This document shows, in pieces, positions 39,170 to 52,295 of a stretch of DNA of 64,000 nucleotides. This DNA is from Pseudomonadota bacterium (GTDB lineage: Bacteria > Pseudomonadota > Gammaproteobacteria > Burkholderiales > Ferrovaceae), in assembly GCA_021805725.1 (NCBI GenBank), contig JAJZEH010000007.1:124001-188000 (forward strand), given 5' to 3'. The first letter of the stretch is position 1. Every line of letters starts with the position of its first letter. The translations under genes were made by a program, and so were the position numbers. The notes below the pieces were generated by a model. That model was not told the DNA's origin. It saw nothing but the letters and a program-made list of their open reading frames with translations, and made no database searches.

Positions 39170-39960
39170 GTCGCGTGCTGGCAGTGACCAATCAAAAAGG
39201 GGGGGTTGGCAAAACCACCACCGTGGTGAATGTCGCAGCGAGCCTGGCCGAACTCGGCCAGCGTGCCCTCTTGGTGGATCTGGACCCGCAGGGTAACGCC
39301 ACAACCGGGAGCGGCATTGACAAGAGTGCCTTGACGCGCTCCGTCTATCACGTGCTCCTGGAGCAGACCAGTGCGCAGGAGGCACGCGTTCGCTCGCCCT
39401 CCGGTGGTTACGACGTCCTGCCAGCCAACCGCGAACTGGCTGGAGCTGAAGTCGAGTTGGTGGATGGGGAGCACCGGGAGTACCGATTAAAGCAGGCGAT
39501 CGACAAGGTTCGTAATGACTATGACGTTATCCTGATCGACTGTCCTCCAGCACTTAATTTGTTGACAATCAACGGGTTGTCTGCGGCATGGCGAGTGCTG
39601 ATTCCGATGCAGTGCGAATATTATGCGCTGGAAGGCCTGTCCGACCTGGTGCAGACCATTCGTCGCGTGCGCAGTCACCTCAATACCGGACTTGAGATCG
39701 AGGGGCTGCTGCGAACCATGCTGGATCCGCGAAACGCCCTGGCGCAACAGGTCTCCGCACAGCTTGAGCAGCACTTTGGAAGCAAGGTCTACCGTACGGC
39801 AATTCCTAGAAACGTTCGTCTCGCCGAAGCGCCCAGCCATGGGCAACCAGCGCTGAAATATGACCCGGTGTCGAAGGGCGCACAAGCCTATTTACAGCTG
39901 ACCCGGGAGATTCTGGAGCGGTTTGACGCAGGTGCGGCGCAACGCGCCACTTCGATTTAA
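39166..39960 (+). CDS. parA: Chromosome-partitioning ATPase ParA (Soj)
   Basis: This 264-residue Walker-type ATPase positions ParB-parS complexes during chromosome segregation. It has the deviant Walker A KGGVGKTTT at 11-19 with the signature Lys, the LVDLDPQGNATTGSGI loop, and the Walker B segment VILIDCPPALNLLT. It overlaps rsmG by four bases and is 14 bp before parB. Confidence 0.97.
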   Translation: MSRVLAVTNQKGGVGKTTTVVNVAASLAELGQRALLVDLDPQGNATTGSGIDKSALTRSVYHVLLEQTSAQEARVRSPSGGYDVLPANRELAGAEVELVDGEHREYRLKQAIDKVRNDYDVILIDCPPALNLLTINGLSAAWRVLIPMQCEYYALEGLSDLVQTIRRVRSHLNTGLEIEGLLRTMLDPRNALAQQVSAQLEQHFGSKVYRTAIPRNVRLAEAPSHGQPALKYDPVSKGAQAYLQLTREILERFDAGAAQRATSI

Positions 39961-39974
39961 AAGGAAAACACGAC

Positions 39975-40826
39975 ATGGCCAAGCACAAAGGACTGGGGCG
40001 AGGATTGGACGCGTTATTGGGCGCGGATGCACCCAAACCGGGCACCCAGGATCTGTCCACCTTGCCCTTGAACCAGCTGCAGCCGGGTAAATACCAGCCC
40101 AGAACCCGCATGGACCCGTCCTCGCTGCAAGAGCTCAGTCAGTCCATCAAGGGACAAGGGCTACTGCAGCCCATCCTGGTTCGACCGGTGGCCAACAACC
40201 GCTATGAAATCATTGCAGGGGAGCGGCGTTGGCGCGCCTCCCAACTGGCGGGGTTGCTTGAGGTGCCTGTGTTGGTGCGGCCCATTTCGGATGAAGATGC
40301 GCTGGCTGCTGCCCTCATCGAGAACATACAGCGCGAGGATCTGAACCCCCTGGAAGAAGCTCAGGGCATCGACCGGTTGATCCGCGAGTTTGGCATGACG
40401 CACGAAGCTGCCGCAGAGGCCGTTGGCAGGTCGCGAAGCGCCGTAAGCAATTTGCTGCGACTGCTCAATCTGACAGAAAGCGTGCGCTCACTATTAATGG
40501 ATGGCGCTTTGGAAATGGGCCATGCGCGCGCACTGCTGCCGTTACCAACGACAAAGCAGCATCATCTGGCAACGGAAATCGTCGCCAAAGGCTGGTCGGT
40601 GCGCGAAGCAGAACGGCAGGTCAAACAGCGCCTGTCGGAGAAAAAGGGCCGTACCCGTGCCGGCGCATCCCACAGTCGCGACCAGCTGGCGCTGCAGGAA
40701 GAGCTTTCGGATCGACTGGGCGCCACGGTCCTTTTCAAGGAAAAACGGGGCGGTGGTGGTGTGCTATCGATTCGTTATCACAGCCTGGACCAACTGGAAG
40801 GTTTGCTGCAGCTGTTACGAGCTTGA
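39975..40826 (+). CDS. parB: Chromosome-partitioning protein ParB (Spo0J)
   Basis: This 283-residue CTP-dependent clamp loads at parS. It has an N-terminal ParA-interacting segment MAKHKGLGRGLDALLG, Box I GLLQPILVRP, the CTP-binding GERRWRA at 82-88, ENIQREDLNPLEEA, a helix-turn-helix (THEAAAEAVGRSRSAVSNLLRLL) and a C-terminal dimerisation domain. Its targets are the two parS sites upstream of mnmG. Confidence 0.97.
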   Translation: MAKHKGLGRGLDALLGADAPKPGTQDLSTLPLNQLQPGKYQPRTRMDPSSLQELSQSIKGQGLLQPILVRPVANNRYEIIAGERRWRASQLAGLLEVPVLVRPISDEDALAAALIENIQREDLNPLEEAQGIDRLIREFGMTHEAAAEAVGRSRSAVSNLLRLLNLTESVRSLLMDGALEMGHARALLPLPTTKQHHLATEIVAKGWSVREAERQVKQRLSEKKGRTRAGASHSRDQLALQEELSDRLGATVLFKEKRGGGGVLSIRYHSLDQLEGLLQLLRA

Positions 40827-40835
40827 CGACTATCA

Positions 40836-40864
40836 TTGACCCCCCCTTGAATCAAGTTTATAAT
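40836..40864 (+). promoter_or_regulatory. Near-consensus sigma70 promoter of the atp operon
   Basis: TTGACC (40836-40841), a 17-bp spacer and a perfect TATAAT (40859-40864) lie between parB and atpI, 27 bp before the GTG of atpI. This separates ATP synthase expression from the par genes. Confidence 0.8.
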
Positions 40865-40891
40865 CCGCCCGTTTAGCAGGCGCCCCTGATC

Positions 40892-42029
<1,138 letters not shown>

Positions 42030-42098
42030 TGAAGGCCAGGAGTGAAAGGTTTGGAAGTTGCAGCATCCCGTTTTTAACTTGTAACAAGTAGATTTTAA

Positions 42099-42374
<276 letters not shown>

Positions 42375-42404
42375 CCGGCAAGCCGAAACTTTGGGAGCAA
42401 AGGC

Positions 42405-42875
42405 ATGAATATCAATGCCACAATATTCGGTCAGGCCATCACATTTGCGATCCTGATCTGGTTTACCATGAAATTCGTCTGGCCGCCGATCATGGCGGCA
42501 CTCGAGGAGCGCGCCCGAAAGATTGCTGATGGTCTGGCGGCAGCCGAGCGCGGCAAGCAGGATCTGGCGCAGGCCGAGCAGCGTTCAAACGAGGCTTTGA
42601 ATGAAGCCAGGGCAAAAGCGGCCGAGATCATTGCGCTGTCGGAAAAACGGCGCAACGAAATCATCGAGGAAGCCCGTGAAGAAGCGAAGGTTGAGGCTGA
42701 TCGCGTCAAATCACAAGCGCGAGCGGAAGTCGACCAGGAAATTTTGCGCGCCAAGGAAACGCTGCGCGATCAGGTGGCCGATCTGGTGGTTTCTGGGGCT
42801 GAAAAGATTTTGCGTCGGGAGATCAACGCCCAGGCTCATTCTGATCTGTTGACTTCCATTCGGGCCGAGCTTTAA
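42405..42875 (+). CDS. atpF: F0F1 ATP synthase subunit b
   Basis: This 156-residue peripheral-stalk subunit has one N-terminal membrane helix (FGQAITFAILIWFTMKFVWPPI). A long charged coiled coil follows, rich in Ala, Glu, Lys and Arg (for example EEAREEAKVEADRVKSQA), and dimerises. It connects subunit a with delta and F1. Length is normal. Confidence 0.97.
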   Translation: MNINATIFGQAITFAILIWFTMKFVWPPIMAALEERARKIADGLAAAERGKQDLAQAEQRSNEALNEARAKAAEIIALSEKRRNEIIEEAREEAKVEADRVKSQARAEVDQEILRAKETLRDQVADLVVSGAEKILRREINAQAHSDLLTSIRAEL

Positions 42876-42883
42876 GGATTGCC

Positions 42884-43420
42884 ATGGCTGAGATGATTAC
42901 CATCGCACGACCTTACGCCGAGGCGGTCTTCAAGCTGGCTGTCGAAAAAAAGGCCGCGCCGCATTGGTCCGGCATGCTGGAATTGATGGCAGCCGTGTCG
43001 AGCGATCCGGACATGGCCAACCTCGTGGGCAACCCGAAAGTGGACCGTGCCCAGCTTGCCGAAATCTTCGAGTCCGTTTGCGAGAGCGCCCTGGATGAAG
43101 ATGCCCGGCAGCTGGTTCGTCTGCTGGTGGAAAACCACCGGATCGCAGCATTGCCGGCCATCCAAGCCCAGTTTGAAACGCTGCGCCACCAGCATGAAGG
43201 CATTTTGGATGCCCAGATTTCCACGGCATTCGGCATGAGTGCGGCGGAACTGGACGCATTGGTCAACGGGCTTGAAAAGCGCTTTGGCAGAAAGATTCGC
43301 GCAGAAGTCACGGTGGACACGTCGCTGATCGGCGGCGTCAAAGTCACAGTCGGCGATTTGGTCATCGATGGTTCGGTGCGTGCGCGCATTGACCAGATGG
43401 CTGTTGCGATAAAACGTTAA
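42884..43420 (+). CDS. atpH: F0F1 ATP synthase subunit delta
   Basis: This 178-residue stalk subunit links b to the top of F1. It begins MAEMITIARPYAEAVFKLAVEKKA. The conserved end contains DTSLIGGVKVTVGDLVIDGSVRARIDQMA, the diagnostic delta/OSCP C-terminus. It is 8 bp after atpF and 42 bp before atpA. Confidence 0.97.
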   Translation: MAEMITIARPYAEAVFKLAVEKKAAPHWSGMLELMAAVSSDPDMANLVGNPKVDRAQLAEIFESVCESALDEDARQLVRLLVENHRIAALPAIQAQFETLRHQHEGILDAQISTAFGMSAAELDALVNGLEKRFGRKIRAEVTVDTSLIGGVKVTVGDLVIDGSVRARIDQMAVAIKR

Positions 43421-43462
43421 GCAGGGGGGCCGCAGGGGCGGTCCGCCAGTCAGGAGAACACC

Positions 43463-45004
43463 ATGCAGTTGAATCCATCGGAAATCAGCGAACTGATCAA
43501 GGCGAAGATCCAGAATCTTCCCATCACGGCAGAGGCGCGTACCCAGGGAACCATCGTATCCGTCACCGACGGTATCGTGCGCATTCACGGTTTGACCGAC
43601 GTGATGCAAGGTGAAATGCTCGAATTTCCGAAGAATACCTTCGGCCTCGCCCTTAACCTGGAGCGCGATTCGGTAGGCGCCGTGATTCTGGGTGAGTACG
43701 AACACCTGAGCGAAGGCGATACGGTCACTTGCACGGGGCGCATTCTGGAAGTGCCCGTGGGCCCTGAATTGATCGGTCGTGTGGTTGATGCGCTGGGCAA
43801 GCCGATTGACGGCAAGGGCCCGCTCAATGCCAAGGCCAGCTCTCCCATTGAGAAAATTGCCCCTGGTGTGATCTGGAGAAAATCCGTATCACAGCCGGTG
43901 CAAACCGGCCTCAAATCTGTCGACTCCATGGTGCCCATTGGACGCGGACAGCGCGAATTGATCATTGGGGACCGCCAAACAGGTAAAACCGCAGTTGCCG
44001 TAGATACCATCATCAACCAGAAGGGTCAGAACATGACCTGTATCTACGTTGCCATTGGCCAAAAGGCTTCTTCCATCGTCAACGTGGTACGCAAGCTGGA
44101 AGAACACGGCGCCATGGAATACACCATCGTCGTCGCTGCCACGGCCTCGGATTCTGCGGCAATGCAATTCATTGCGCCGTATGCCGGCTGCTCCATGGGC
44201 GAATATTTCCGCGACCGCGGTCAGGATGCCCTCATCATTTATGACGATTTGACCAAGCAAGCCTGGGCTTATCGCCAGATCTCGTTGCTGTTGCGCCGCC
44301 CTCCGGGTCGCGAAGCCTATCCCGGCGACGTGTTCTACCTGCACTCGCGCTTGCTGGAGCGGGCTGCCCGCGTCAATGAAGAGTATGTGGAGCGCGAAAC
44401 CAAGGGTGAGGTGAAAGGCAAGACGGGTTCATTGACGGCTCTGCCCATCATCGAAACCCAGGCGGGTGACGTGACGGCCTTCGTGCCTACCAACGTGATT
44501 TCCATTACCGACGGCCAGATCTTCCTTGAAACGGATCTGTTCAACGCAGGGATCCGTCCTGCCATTAATGCCGGGATTTCCGTGTCCCGCGTCGGCGGTG
44601 CCGCCCAGACCAAGGTCATCAAGAAATTGGGTGGCGGCGTGCGTCTGGCTCTGGCGCAGTACCGCGAACTGGCGGCATTTGCCCAGTTTGCTTCCGATCT
44701 CGATGACGCCACGCGCAAGCAGCTGGAACGGGGCCGCATGGTGACCGAACTGATGAAGCAGGCGCAGTACGCCACGCTGTCCGTTGCCGAAATGGCCGTG
44801 ACGCTGTTTTCCGTCAACAAGGGTTACTTTGACGACATCGAAGTCAAGCGGGCCCTGGCCTTTGAGTCGGGGCTGCGTGCCTTCCTCAAGACCAAGTATG
44901 GCGAACTGGTCAACAAGATTGCCACGACCCAGGATATGGATGCAGATGCCGAGAAGGCGCTCGATGCAGCAATCCAGGACTTCAAAAAGACGGGCGTGTA
45001 CTGA
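43463..45004 (+). CDS. atpA: F0F1 ATP synthase subunit alpha
   Basis: This 513-residue non-catalytic F1 nucleotide-binding subunit has Walker A GDRQTGKT at 169-176 and [16 protein letters not shown]. The [47 protein letters not shown] block and the signature [17 protein letters not shown] are also present. Full length. An AGGAG ribosome site precedes the ATG. Confidence 0.98.
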   Translation: MQLNPSEISELIKAKIQNLPITAEARTQGTIVSVTDGIVRIHGLTDVMQGEMLEFPKNTFGLALNLERDSVGAVILGEYEHLSEGDTVTCTGRILEVPVGPELIGRVVDALGKPIDGKGPLNAKASSPIEKIAPGVIWRKSVSQPVQTGLKSVDSMVPIGRGQRELIIGDRQTGKTAVAVDTIINQKGQNMTCIYVAIGQKASSIVNVVRKLEEHGAMEYTIVVAATASDSAAMQFIAPYAGCSMGEYFRDRGQDALIIYDDLTKQAWAYRQISLLLRRPPGREAYPGDVFYLHSRLLERAARVNEEYVERETKGEVKGKTGSLTALPIIETQAGDVTAFVPTNVISITDGQIFLETDLFNAGIRPAINAGISVSRVGGAAQTKVIKKLGGGVRLALAQYRELAAFAQFASDLDDATRKQLERGRMVTELMKQAQYATLSVAEMAVTLFSVNKGYFDDIEVKRALAFESGLRAFLKTKYGELVNKIATTQDMDADAEKALDAAIQDFKKTGVY

Positions 45005-45036
45005 GCAATTCCCTCGTAGCGTAGGACGGAGCTGAA

Positions 45037-45912
45037 ATGGCTGGTTCAAAAGAAATCCGGATGAAGATCAAAAGCGTGCAAAACACGCGGAAGATCACCA
45101 AGGCTATGGAGATGGTCGCGGCCAGCAAGATGCGCAAGGCGCAGGAGCGGATGCGCGCTTCCCGACCCTATGGCGAGAAGATCCGTAACGTGGCCTCTCA
45201 CATGGCCCATGCCCACCCCGAGTACCAGCATCCCTTCCTGGTGCGTCGGGAGAGCGTGCGTAGCGTGGGCGTCGTGGTGGTGACTTCAGACAAGGGGCTG
45301 TGCGGTGGCTTGAACACCAACGTCCTGAGAATGGTGGTTCAGTCCATGAAGCAATGGGAAGAACAAGGGGCCAAGGCTCACGCAGTGGCCATCGGCGGCA
45401 AGGGTCTGGGTTTTCTGCAGCGGATGGGTGTTCCCGTGGTGGCGCAGGTCACCCATATGGGCGATACACCCCATTTGGAAAAGCTGATTGGTCCCGTCAA
45501 GGTGATGCTCGATTTGTATGCCGAAGGCAAGATCGACGCGGTGTATCTGGCTTACAACCGCTTCGTCAACACGATGAAACAGGAGCCGACGGTCGAGCCC
45601 TTGCTGCCCCTGCCCAAGGTGCGTCTGGAAGGCGAGGGCAAGGCAGCATCCCTGGCCTGGGATTACATTTACGAACCCGATCCCCGTGCAGTAGTGGACG
45701 AATTGTTGCTGCGTTATGTGGAAGCACTGGTCTATCAGGCGGTCGCTGAAAACATTGCTTCCGAACAAAGTGCGCGAATGGTGGCCATGAAGGCTGCATC
45801 GGACAATGCAGGCAACGTCATCGATGAGCTGCAGTTGATCTACAACAAGTCTCGCCAGGCTGCGATTACCAAGGAACTGTCCGAAATTGTCGGCGGTGCC
45901 GCTGCAGTTTGA
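45037..45912 (+). CDS. atpG: F0F1 ATP synthase subunit gamma
   Basis: This 291-residue central rotor shaft has a conserved N-terminal coil [36 protein letters not shown]. Its C-terminal coil ends [40 protein letters not shown], both typical of gamma. The middle has [15 protein letters not shown]. It lies between atpA and atpD as usual. Confidence 0.98.
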   Translation: MAGSKEIRMKIKSVQNTRKITKAMEMVAASKMRKAQERMRASRPYGEKIRNVASHMAHAHPEYQHPFLVRRESVRSVGVVVVTSDKGLCGGLNTNVLRMVVQSMKQWEEQGAKAHAVAIGGKGLGFLQRMGVPVVAQVTHMGDTPHLEKLIGPVKVMLDLYAEGKIDAVYLAYNRFVNTMKQEPTVEPLLPLPKVRLEGEGKAASLAWDYIYEPDPRAVVDELLLRYVEALVYQAVAENIASEQSARMVAMKAASDNAGNVIDELQLIYNKSRQAAITKELSEIVGGAAAV

Positions 45913-45936
45913 ATCTATTCAATAGTTAATGATTAG

Positions 45937-47325
<1,389 letters not shown>

Positions 47326-47337
47326 CGGAGAGATGAG

Positions 47338-47763
47338 ATGGCTAACTTGATCCATGTGGATGTGGTCAGTGCAGAAGAGCAAATCTTCTCGGGCAACGCC
47401 GAGTTTGTTGTTCTGCCTGGTGAAATGGGCGAGCTCGGAATCTACCCGCGGCATACCCCCCTGATTACGCGCATCCGCCCCGGAACGGTTCGCCTCCGGG
47501 TACCCGGACAGGGCCAGGAAGAGCTGATATTCGTCTCGGGTGGCATCCTGGAAGTTCAGCCGGACAGTGTGACTGTATTGGCAGATTCCGCAATTCGGGG
47601 CCATGATCTGGACGAAGCCAAGGCGCTGGAAGCCAAGCAGTTGGCTGAAGAAGCCCTTCGTGATCGTTCCGCAGAAATCGATTACGCCAAGGCAACCGCC
47701 GAGCTTGCGGACGCCATGGCGCAGCTCGCAGCCATACAGAGGTTGCGCAAGGGCTCGCACTGA
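47338..47763 (+). CDS. atpC: F0F1 ATP synthase subunit epsilon
   Basis: This 141-residue rotor and regulatory subunit has an N-terminal beta sandwich ([42 protein letters not shown]) and a C-terminal helical hairpin able to inhibit ATP hydrolysis. Its stop codon TGA at 47761 overlaps the proposed CTG start of glmU as CTGA. Confidence 0.97.
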   Translation: MANLIHVDVVSAEEQIFSGNAEFVVLPGEMGELGIYPRHTPLITRIRPGTVRLRVPGQGQEELIFVSGGILEVQPDSVTVLADSAIRGHDLDEAKALEAKQLAEEALRDRSAEIDYAKATAELADAMAQLAAIQRLRKGSH

Positions 47764-49139
47764 ACGCGTTACCCCTTAACGTCGTCATTCTTGCCGCGGG
47801 TCAGGGCAAGCGGATGAATTCGGCCCTGCCCAAAGTACTGCATCGGCTTGCTGCAAAGCCGCTGCTGCAGCACGTTGTGGATACGGCACAAGCACTTTCC
47901 CCCCAAAGCATCACGGTGGTTCACGGTCATAACGCAGAGACCGTCAGGGCGGGCACAACATCGGCGGGCCAACCGCTCCATTGGGCCCTGCAGGAGCCCC
48001 AACACGGTACGGGCCATGCCGTGATGCAGGCCTTACCTCACCTCCCCCAAGAAGGTATCGTCCTCGTGCTGTATGGTGACGTTCCCCTCCTTCAAGCCGA
48101 AACGCTACGCCAATTGACGGCTTTGACGGCCGGGCACCACTTGGCGTTGCTGGTACAGCGTATGAATGAGCCGACGGGCTATGGCCGGATTGTGCGCGAT
48201 GTGCAGGGGCGTGTTGTGGCCATTCGTGAAGAACGGGATGCCTCACCCGAAGAAAAAGCCATTACTGAAGTGAATACCGGCATCATGGCGATTCCGGCAG
48301 CGCGTCTCACCCAGTGGCTGTCGCGGATCTCCTGCCAAAATGCCCAGAACGAGTATTATCTGACCGATGTGGTTGCTCTGGCCGTGCAGGATGGCGTGCC
48401 CATCGAGACGACCATGCCCGTCAGCCCATGGGAGGCCCTGGGAGTGAACAGCAAAAAACAACTCGCCGAACTGGAGCGTATTCGCCAGCGGGAAACGGCA
48501 GAACGGCTTCTGGAAGCTGGAGTGACCCTGTTTGATCCAGCGCGCCTTGACGTTCGTGGCACGTTGGACTGTGGCAGGGATGTCGAGATCGACATCAATT
48601 GCGTTTTCGAAGGCAAGGTGATCCTGGGCGACGGGGTCCGTATCGGGGCCCACTGCGTGCTGGGCGATTGCCGAATTGATGAAGGGACCGTCATCCTCGC
48701 GTTCAGTCACCTGGAAGGGGCTCACGTTGGCAAGAACAACCGCATCGGGCCCTATGCCCGACTGCGCCCGGGTGCCCACACGGCCCAGGACGTACATATC
48801 GGCAATTTTGTAGAGATCAAAAACAGCACGCTGGGCGATGGAACCAAGGTCAACCATCTTTCCTACGTTGGGGACAGTACCGTTGGGATGCGTGTCAACG
48901 TCGGTGCAGGAACGATTACCTGCAATTACGATGGCGCCAACAAACACCGCACGATCATTGAAGACGATGTCTTCATTGGATCGGACACCCAGCTTGTCGC
49001 ACCGGTCACCGTGGGCAAGGGGGCCACGATCGGTGCCGGCTCAACCATTGTCAGCGCAGTGCCTCCAGACCAACTGACCCTGTCACGCGCAAGGCAGGTC
49101 AGTTTGTTGCACTGGAAGCGCCCACTCAAGAAAACCTGA
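47760..49139 (+). CDS. glmU: Bifunctional GlmU, apparent CTG start
   Basis: This 459-residue enzyme acetylates glucosamine-1-phosphate and then uridylylates it to UDP-GlcNAc. The N-terminal pyrophosphorylase motif LAAGQGKRM is followed by [14 protein letters not shown]. The C-terminal left-handed beta-helix has repeats such as [28 protein letters not shown] and ends in the acetyltransferase domain. The first ATG (47814) would remove most of that motif, and no ATG, GTG or TTG precedes it in frame. CTG at 47760 gives residue numbering that matches E. coli GlmU (L11 to M19). It has AAGGG six bases upstream and overlaps the atpC stop by four bases. Confidence 0.93.
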   Translation: MNALPLNVVILAAGQGKRMNSALPKVLHRLAAKPLLQHVVDTAQALSPQSITVVHGHNAETVRAGTTSAGQPLHWALQEPQHGTGHAVMQALPHLPQEGIVLVLYGDVPLLQAETLRQLTALTAGHHLALLVQRMNEPTGYGRIVRDVQGRVVAIREERDASPEEKAITEVNTGIMAIPAARLTQWLSRISCQNAQNEYYLTDVVALAVQDGVPIETTMPVSPWEALGVNSKKQLAELERIRQRETAERLLEAGVTLFDPARLDVRGTLDCGRDVEIDINCVFEGKVILGDGVRIGAHCVLGDCRIDEGTVILAFSHLEGAHVGKNNRIGPYARLRPGAHTAQDVHIGNFVEIKNSTLGDGTKVNHLSYVGDSTVGMRVNVGAGTITCNYDGANKHRTIIEDDVFIGSDTQLVAPVTVGKGATIGAGSTIVSAVPPDQLTLSRARQVSLLHWKRPLKKT

Positions 49140-49145
49140 AATAGC

Positions 49146-49784
49146 CTACAACCCTCTTGCCTTGATTTCCTGGCGGATCAAATCGTCCAGGACCGGAAAA
49201 AGGGCGCCATTGCCACCCGCCATGCTGGGCGAGGTGCGAAATTTTCCATCAATGATGATTGTCGGGACGGCATCAACGCCATACTCAATGGCCTTCTGGT
49301 CGCCACGTTGCACCTTGCTCTGGACGGCAAAAGAATTGAATGCGTCGATGAATTTCTGACGATTGATCCCCTGCTTTTCAATCCAGTCGAACAGGGTGTC
49401 TTGCGCAGAGAGGTTAATGCCTTCCGTATGTAGGGCAGCAAAAATCTTGAGGTGCGCCCGATCCACCTCATTGATGGCTTCCAGCGCATAGTAGGCCTTG
49501 GCCAGGGTAGTCCATTGCGAGCGTCCAAAACTGACGGGAATGCGTTTGAAGACCACGTTAGGCGGGAGCTTTTTGGCCCAGGGTTCGATCATCGGGCCCA
49601 GGGAATTGCAATGGGGGCAGGCATAGGAGAATACCTCCACCACCTCCACTTTCTTTCCTGAGTCGGTGGGCCGTGCAGGAACCACAAGCGCGTAGTCCCG
49701 ATCAACAACGGCGGCAAATGAGGCGGTTGAAGCCAGCAATCCGGCAATGATGAGGGTTTTGCATGCTCTGAAAAGCCATTTCAT
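49146..49784 (-). CDS. dsbA: Thiol:disulfide interchange protein DsbA
   Basis: This 212-residue periplasmic oxidase introduces disulfides. A signal peptide is at 1-24 (ending ASFA). The active site is CPHC at 56-59 in FSYACPHCNSLG, and the cis-Pro loop is GVDAVPTIIIDG. The spacing of the helical insert is normal. It is convergent with glmU, six bases apart, and lies 17 bp after the SPOR gene. Confidence 0.95.
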   Translation of the reverse strand: MKWLFRACKTLIIAGLLASTASFAAVVDRDYALVVPARPTDSGKKVEVVEVFSYACPHCNSLGPMIEPWAKKLPPNVVFKRIPVSFGRSQWTTLAKAYYALEAINEVDRAHLKIFAALHTEGINLSAQDTLFDWIEKQGINRQKFIDAFNSFAVQSKVQRGDQKAIEYGVDAVPTIIIDGKFRTSPSMAGGNGALFPVLDDLIRQEIKARGL

Positions 49785-49801
49785 GATGATTCCGTCTCCA
49801 G

Positions 49802-50458
49802 TTAGCGGGATGGTACGTCTTTGGGTTTGACCGAGTTCACTTTGATAATGTTCGTGGAGATGCCATTGTTTTTCAGCGTGGCCACCAGGGTGCGGACCTC
49901 ATCCACAGAAACGATGGGGCCAACGCGTACGCGATAGAGCGATTTGCCACCGGCCTCAGGGGACAACACGGCAGCATCGACGCCCATCAAGGCAAGGTTG
50001 GCCCTTTGATTTTCTGCCTCAGACTCCTTGGCAAAGGCGCCCGTTTGAACAAAGTAGGTCACGGTAGAAGTGTCGGGCAGTTTGGGCGGTGCAACGGCTT
50101 CAGTGACAGGGGGCGCCGCAACCGCTTGGGCAGGAGGCTGGTCATTTGCTGGAGGGGAAGCGGATTCGCCCGAAGCAGGCGCCTGGGGCATGGAACTTGC
50201 CGATCCAGCGATTACCGGTCCCGGATTCATCAGTCCCTGTCGTGAAATATCGGGCATTTCTGCGGGGGGTCTGTCCGGAGCCGTAGAGGATTGTGTGGAA
50301 TGGGTCACGAAGGGGCTGGGCATGTGAGACACATAAAGAGCCACGGCTGCGGAGAGTGCCACCCCCAGGATAAGACCGACCAAAAGCCCTTTCAGAAAGG
50401 GCATGCCATCAGGGGCTGAAGCTGGCTTTGATCGTCGTTCGGAAGAGCGTTGTGTCAT
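49802..50458 (-). CDS. SPOR-domain membrane protein
   Basis: This 218-residue protein has a short basic cytoplasmic N-terminus, one membrane helix at about 22-45 (FLKGLLVGLILGVALSAAVALYV) and a Pro/Ala-rich periplasmic linker. The C-terminal SPOR domain at about 143-215 reads TYFVQTGAFAKESEAENQRANLALMG and YRVRVGPIVSVDEVRTLVATLKNNGI. SPOR domains bind denuded peptidoglycan at the division site, so a cell-division role like FtsN is plausible. I chose the ATG at 50458 with AGGAAA upstream; the frame is open to 50539 inside argS. Confidence 0.88.
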   Translation of the reverse strand: MTQRSSERRSKPASAPDGMPFLKGLLVGLILGVALSAAVALYVSHMPSPFVTHSTQSSTAPDRPPAEMPDISRQGLMNPGPVIAGSASSMPQAPASGESASPPANDQPPAQAVAAPPVTEAVAPPKLPDTSTVTYFVQTGAFAKESEAENQRANLALMGVDAAVLSPEAGGKSLYRVRVGPIVSVDEVRTLVATLKNNGISTNIIKVNSVKPKDVPSR

Positions 50459-50471
50459 CAGCTGCGTTTCC

Positions 50472-52247
50472 TTACATTGATTCTGGAGCACTGACGCCCA
50501 GGAGCGCCAGCCCGTCGCGAAGCACCGCAGCCACTGCAAAAATCAAAGCCAGCCGCGCCAGTTTCAATGGCTCGTCATCCACCAGAAATTGAACCGCATT
50601 GTAATAGCTATGCAGGACTGCTGCGAGTTCCTTCAGGTAGAAGGCCACCATGTGGGGCGCATATTCCCGCGCAGCCAGGTCGATGGTCTCAGGGTACTCC
50701 CTCAGCCATTGCATCAAGGCAAACTCTTGCGGGCTATCGAGCGGGGCTAGCGTCACATGTACCAGCAGGTCGGGATTGCCGCCCCATTTTGCAAGGACAC
50801 TGTGAATTCGCGCGTGTGCGTACTGCACATAATATACCGGGTTGTCGCTGCTTTCAGACTTGGCGAGATCAAGGTCAAAATCGAGGTGCTGGTCAGATTT
50901 GCGCAGCACATAGAAGAATCGGGCAGCATCCCGCCCCACTTCGGTGCGAAGTTCGCGCAGGGTTACAAATTGCCCCTTGCGGGTAGACATCTGTGCTTTT
51001 GTGCCGTGGCGGTAGAGGCTGACGAACTGGACCAGTGGCACATGCAGCCGTTCGGCCTGAAGTCCAAGGGCCATCAGAGCGGCTCTGACGCGGGGGATGT
51101 ACCCATGATGATCAGCGCCCCAGACATCCACGACGAGATCAAATCCACGGGCCAGTTTATTGGCATGGTAGGCAATGTCTGAGGCAAAGTAAGTGAAAAT
51201 GCCATTTTCACGCTGGACCACGCGATCTTTTTCATCCCCAAAGGCACTGGAACGAAACCAGCGTGCACCGTCCTGCTCATAAACATGGCCCGCTGCCGCG
51301 AGTTGTTCCACGACTCGGGCTACTGAACCATCGTCGTAAAGAGATTGCTCGGAAAACCATTCGTCAAAAACCACGCCAAATTCTTCCAGGTCGCTGCGGC
51401 AATCGGCGAGCTGCTCGTGCAGTGCGAGCTGGTGCACCACGCGGTAGTCCTCCCCCAACAGGGACCTCGCGTTGGCGATCAAAACGTCCATATGGGCTTC
51501 ATTTTGATCATCTGCGGCCTGGTCTACATCAGCCTGCTTGACGGCAACGCCGGGCGCGCCGCGCAGTACCGCTTCGTCAGACCGGACGAGGCGCGCGCTT
51601 TCGACCTTGCGCAGGCGCTGCGCCATGTCGCTGACATAGGCTCCCTGGTAGCCGTTGGGGGGAAAAGTGATCTGTGAGCCAAAACCTGCCAGATAACGCA
51701 ACCAGGTTGAAACCGCCAGAATGTCCATCTGGCGCCCGGCATCGTTGACGTAATATTCACGTTGAACGCGATAGCCCGCCTTGTCCAGAATATTGGCCAG
51801 GGACGCGCCAAAGGCTGCCCCACGACCATGTCCCACATGCAACGGACCTGTGGGATTGCTGGATACGAATTCCACCTGGATGCGGCGCTGGTGGCCCAGA
51901 TCTACCTGGCCCCATGAGCTGTTTGAGCGCAGCACGTCCACGACCACGGACTGCTTGGCTGCGGCCGTCAGGAAGACATTAATGAACCCGGGACCGGCCA
52001 CCTCGACTTTTTCAACCAGATCCGAGGGCGGCATGGCCGCCACAAGGGCTTGGGCCAGCTCACGAGGGGGCCGGCGTGTGGTCTTGGCCAGTTGCAGGGC
52101 CAGAGTGCAGGCAAACTCACCATGGTCGGCCTGACGCGGCCGTTCCAGAAGGATTTCGGCTTCACTGTCCGGGGCCACCGTACGGACGGCGTTGCGAAGC
52201 AGGGCGACGATGCGCGCGTGCAGGGTCAGAGCGTGAGATTCAGTCAT
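50472..52247 (-). CDS. argS: Arginyl-tRNA synthetase
   Basis: This 591-residue class I synthetase charges tRNA-Arg. The N-terminal Add-1 domain is followed by NPTGPLHVGHGRGAAFG with HVGH at 137-140 as the HIGH motif, then YYVNDAGRQMDILA. The KMSKS-region equivalent is KAQMSTRKGQFVTL, and a C-terminal anticodon-binding helical domain with AREYAPHMVAFYLKELAAVLHSYYN completes the protein. It is 48 bp after priA. Confidence 0.97.
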   Translation of the reverse strand: MTESHALTLHARIVALLRNAVRTVAPDSEAEILLERPRQADHGEFACTLALQLAKTTRRPPRELAQALVAAMPPSDLVEKVEVAGPGFINVFLTAAAKQSVVVDVLRSNSSWGQVDLGHQRRIQVEFVSSNPTGPLHVGHGRGAAFGASLANILDKAGYRVQREYYVNDAGRQMDILAVSTWLRYLAGFGSQITFPPNGYQGAYVSDMAQRLRKVESARLVRSDEAVLRGAPGVAVKQADVDQAADDQNEAHMDVLIANARSLLGEDYRVVHQLALHEQLADCRSDLEEFGVVFDEWFSEQSLYDDGSVARVVEQLAAAGHVYEQDGARWFRSSAFGDEKDRVVQRENGIFTYFASDIAYHANKLARGFDLVVDVWGADHHGYIPRVRAALMALGLQAERLHVPLVQFVSLYRHGTKAQMSTRKGQFVTLRELRTEVGRDAARFFYVLRKSDQHLDFDLDLAKSESSDNPVYYVQYAHARIHSVLAKWGGNPDLLVHVTLAPLDSPQEFALMQWLREYPETIDLAAREYAPHMVAFYLKELAAVLHSYYNAVQFLVDDEPLKLARLALIFAVAAVLRDGLALLGVSAPESM

Positions 52248-52295
52248 CAGGATCGTCTTTTCAATGGGTCATTATAAAGGGCTTGGTGCCGACGC

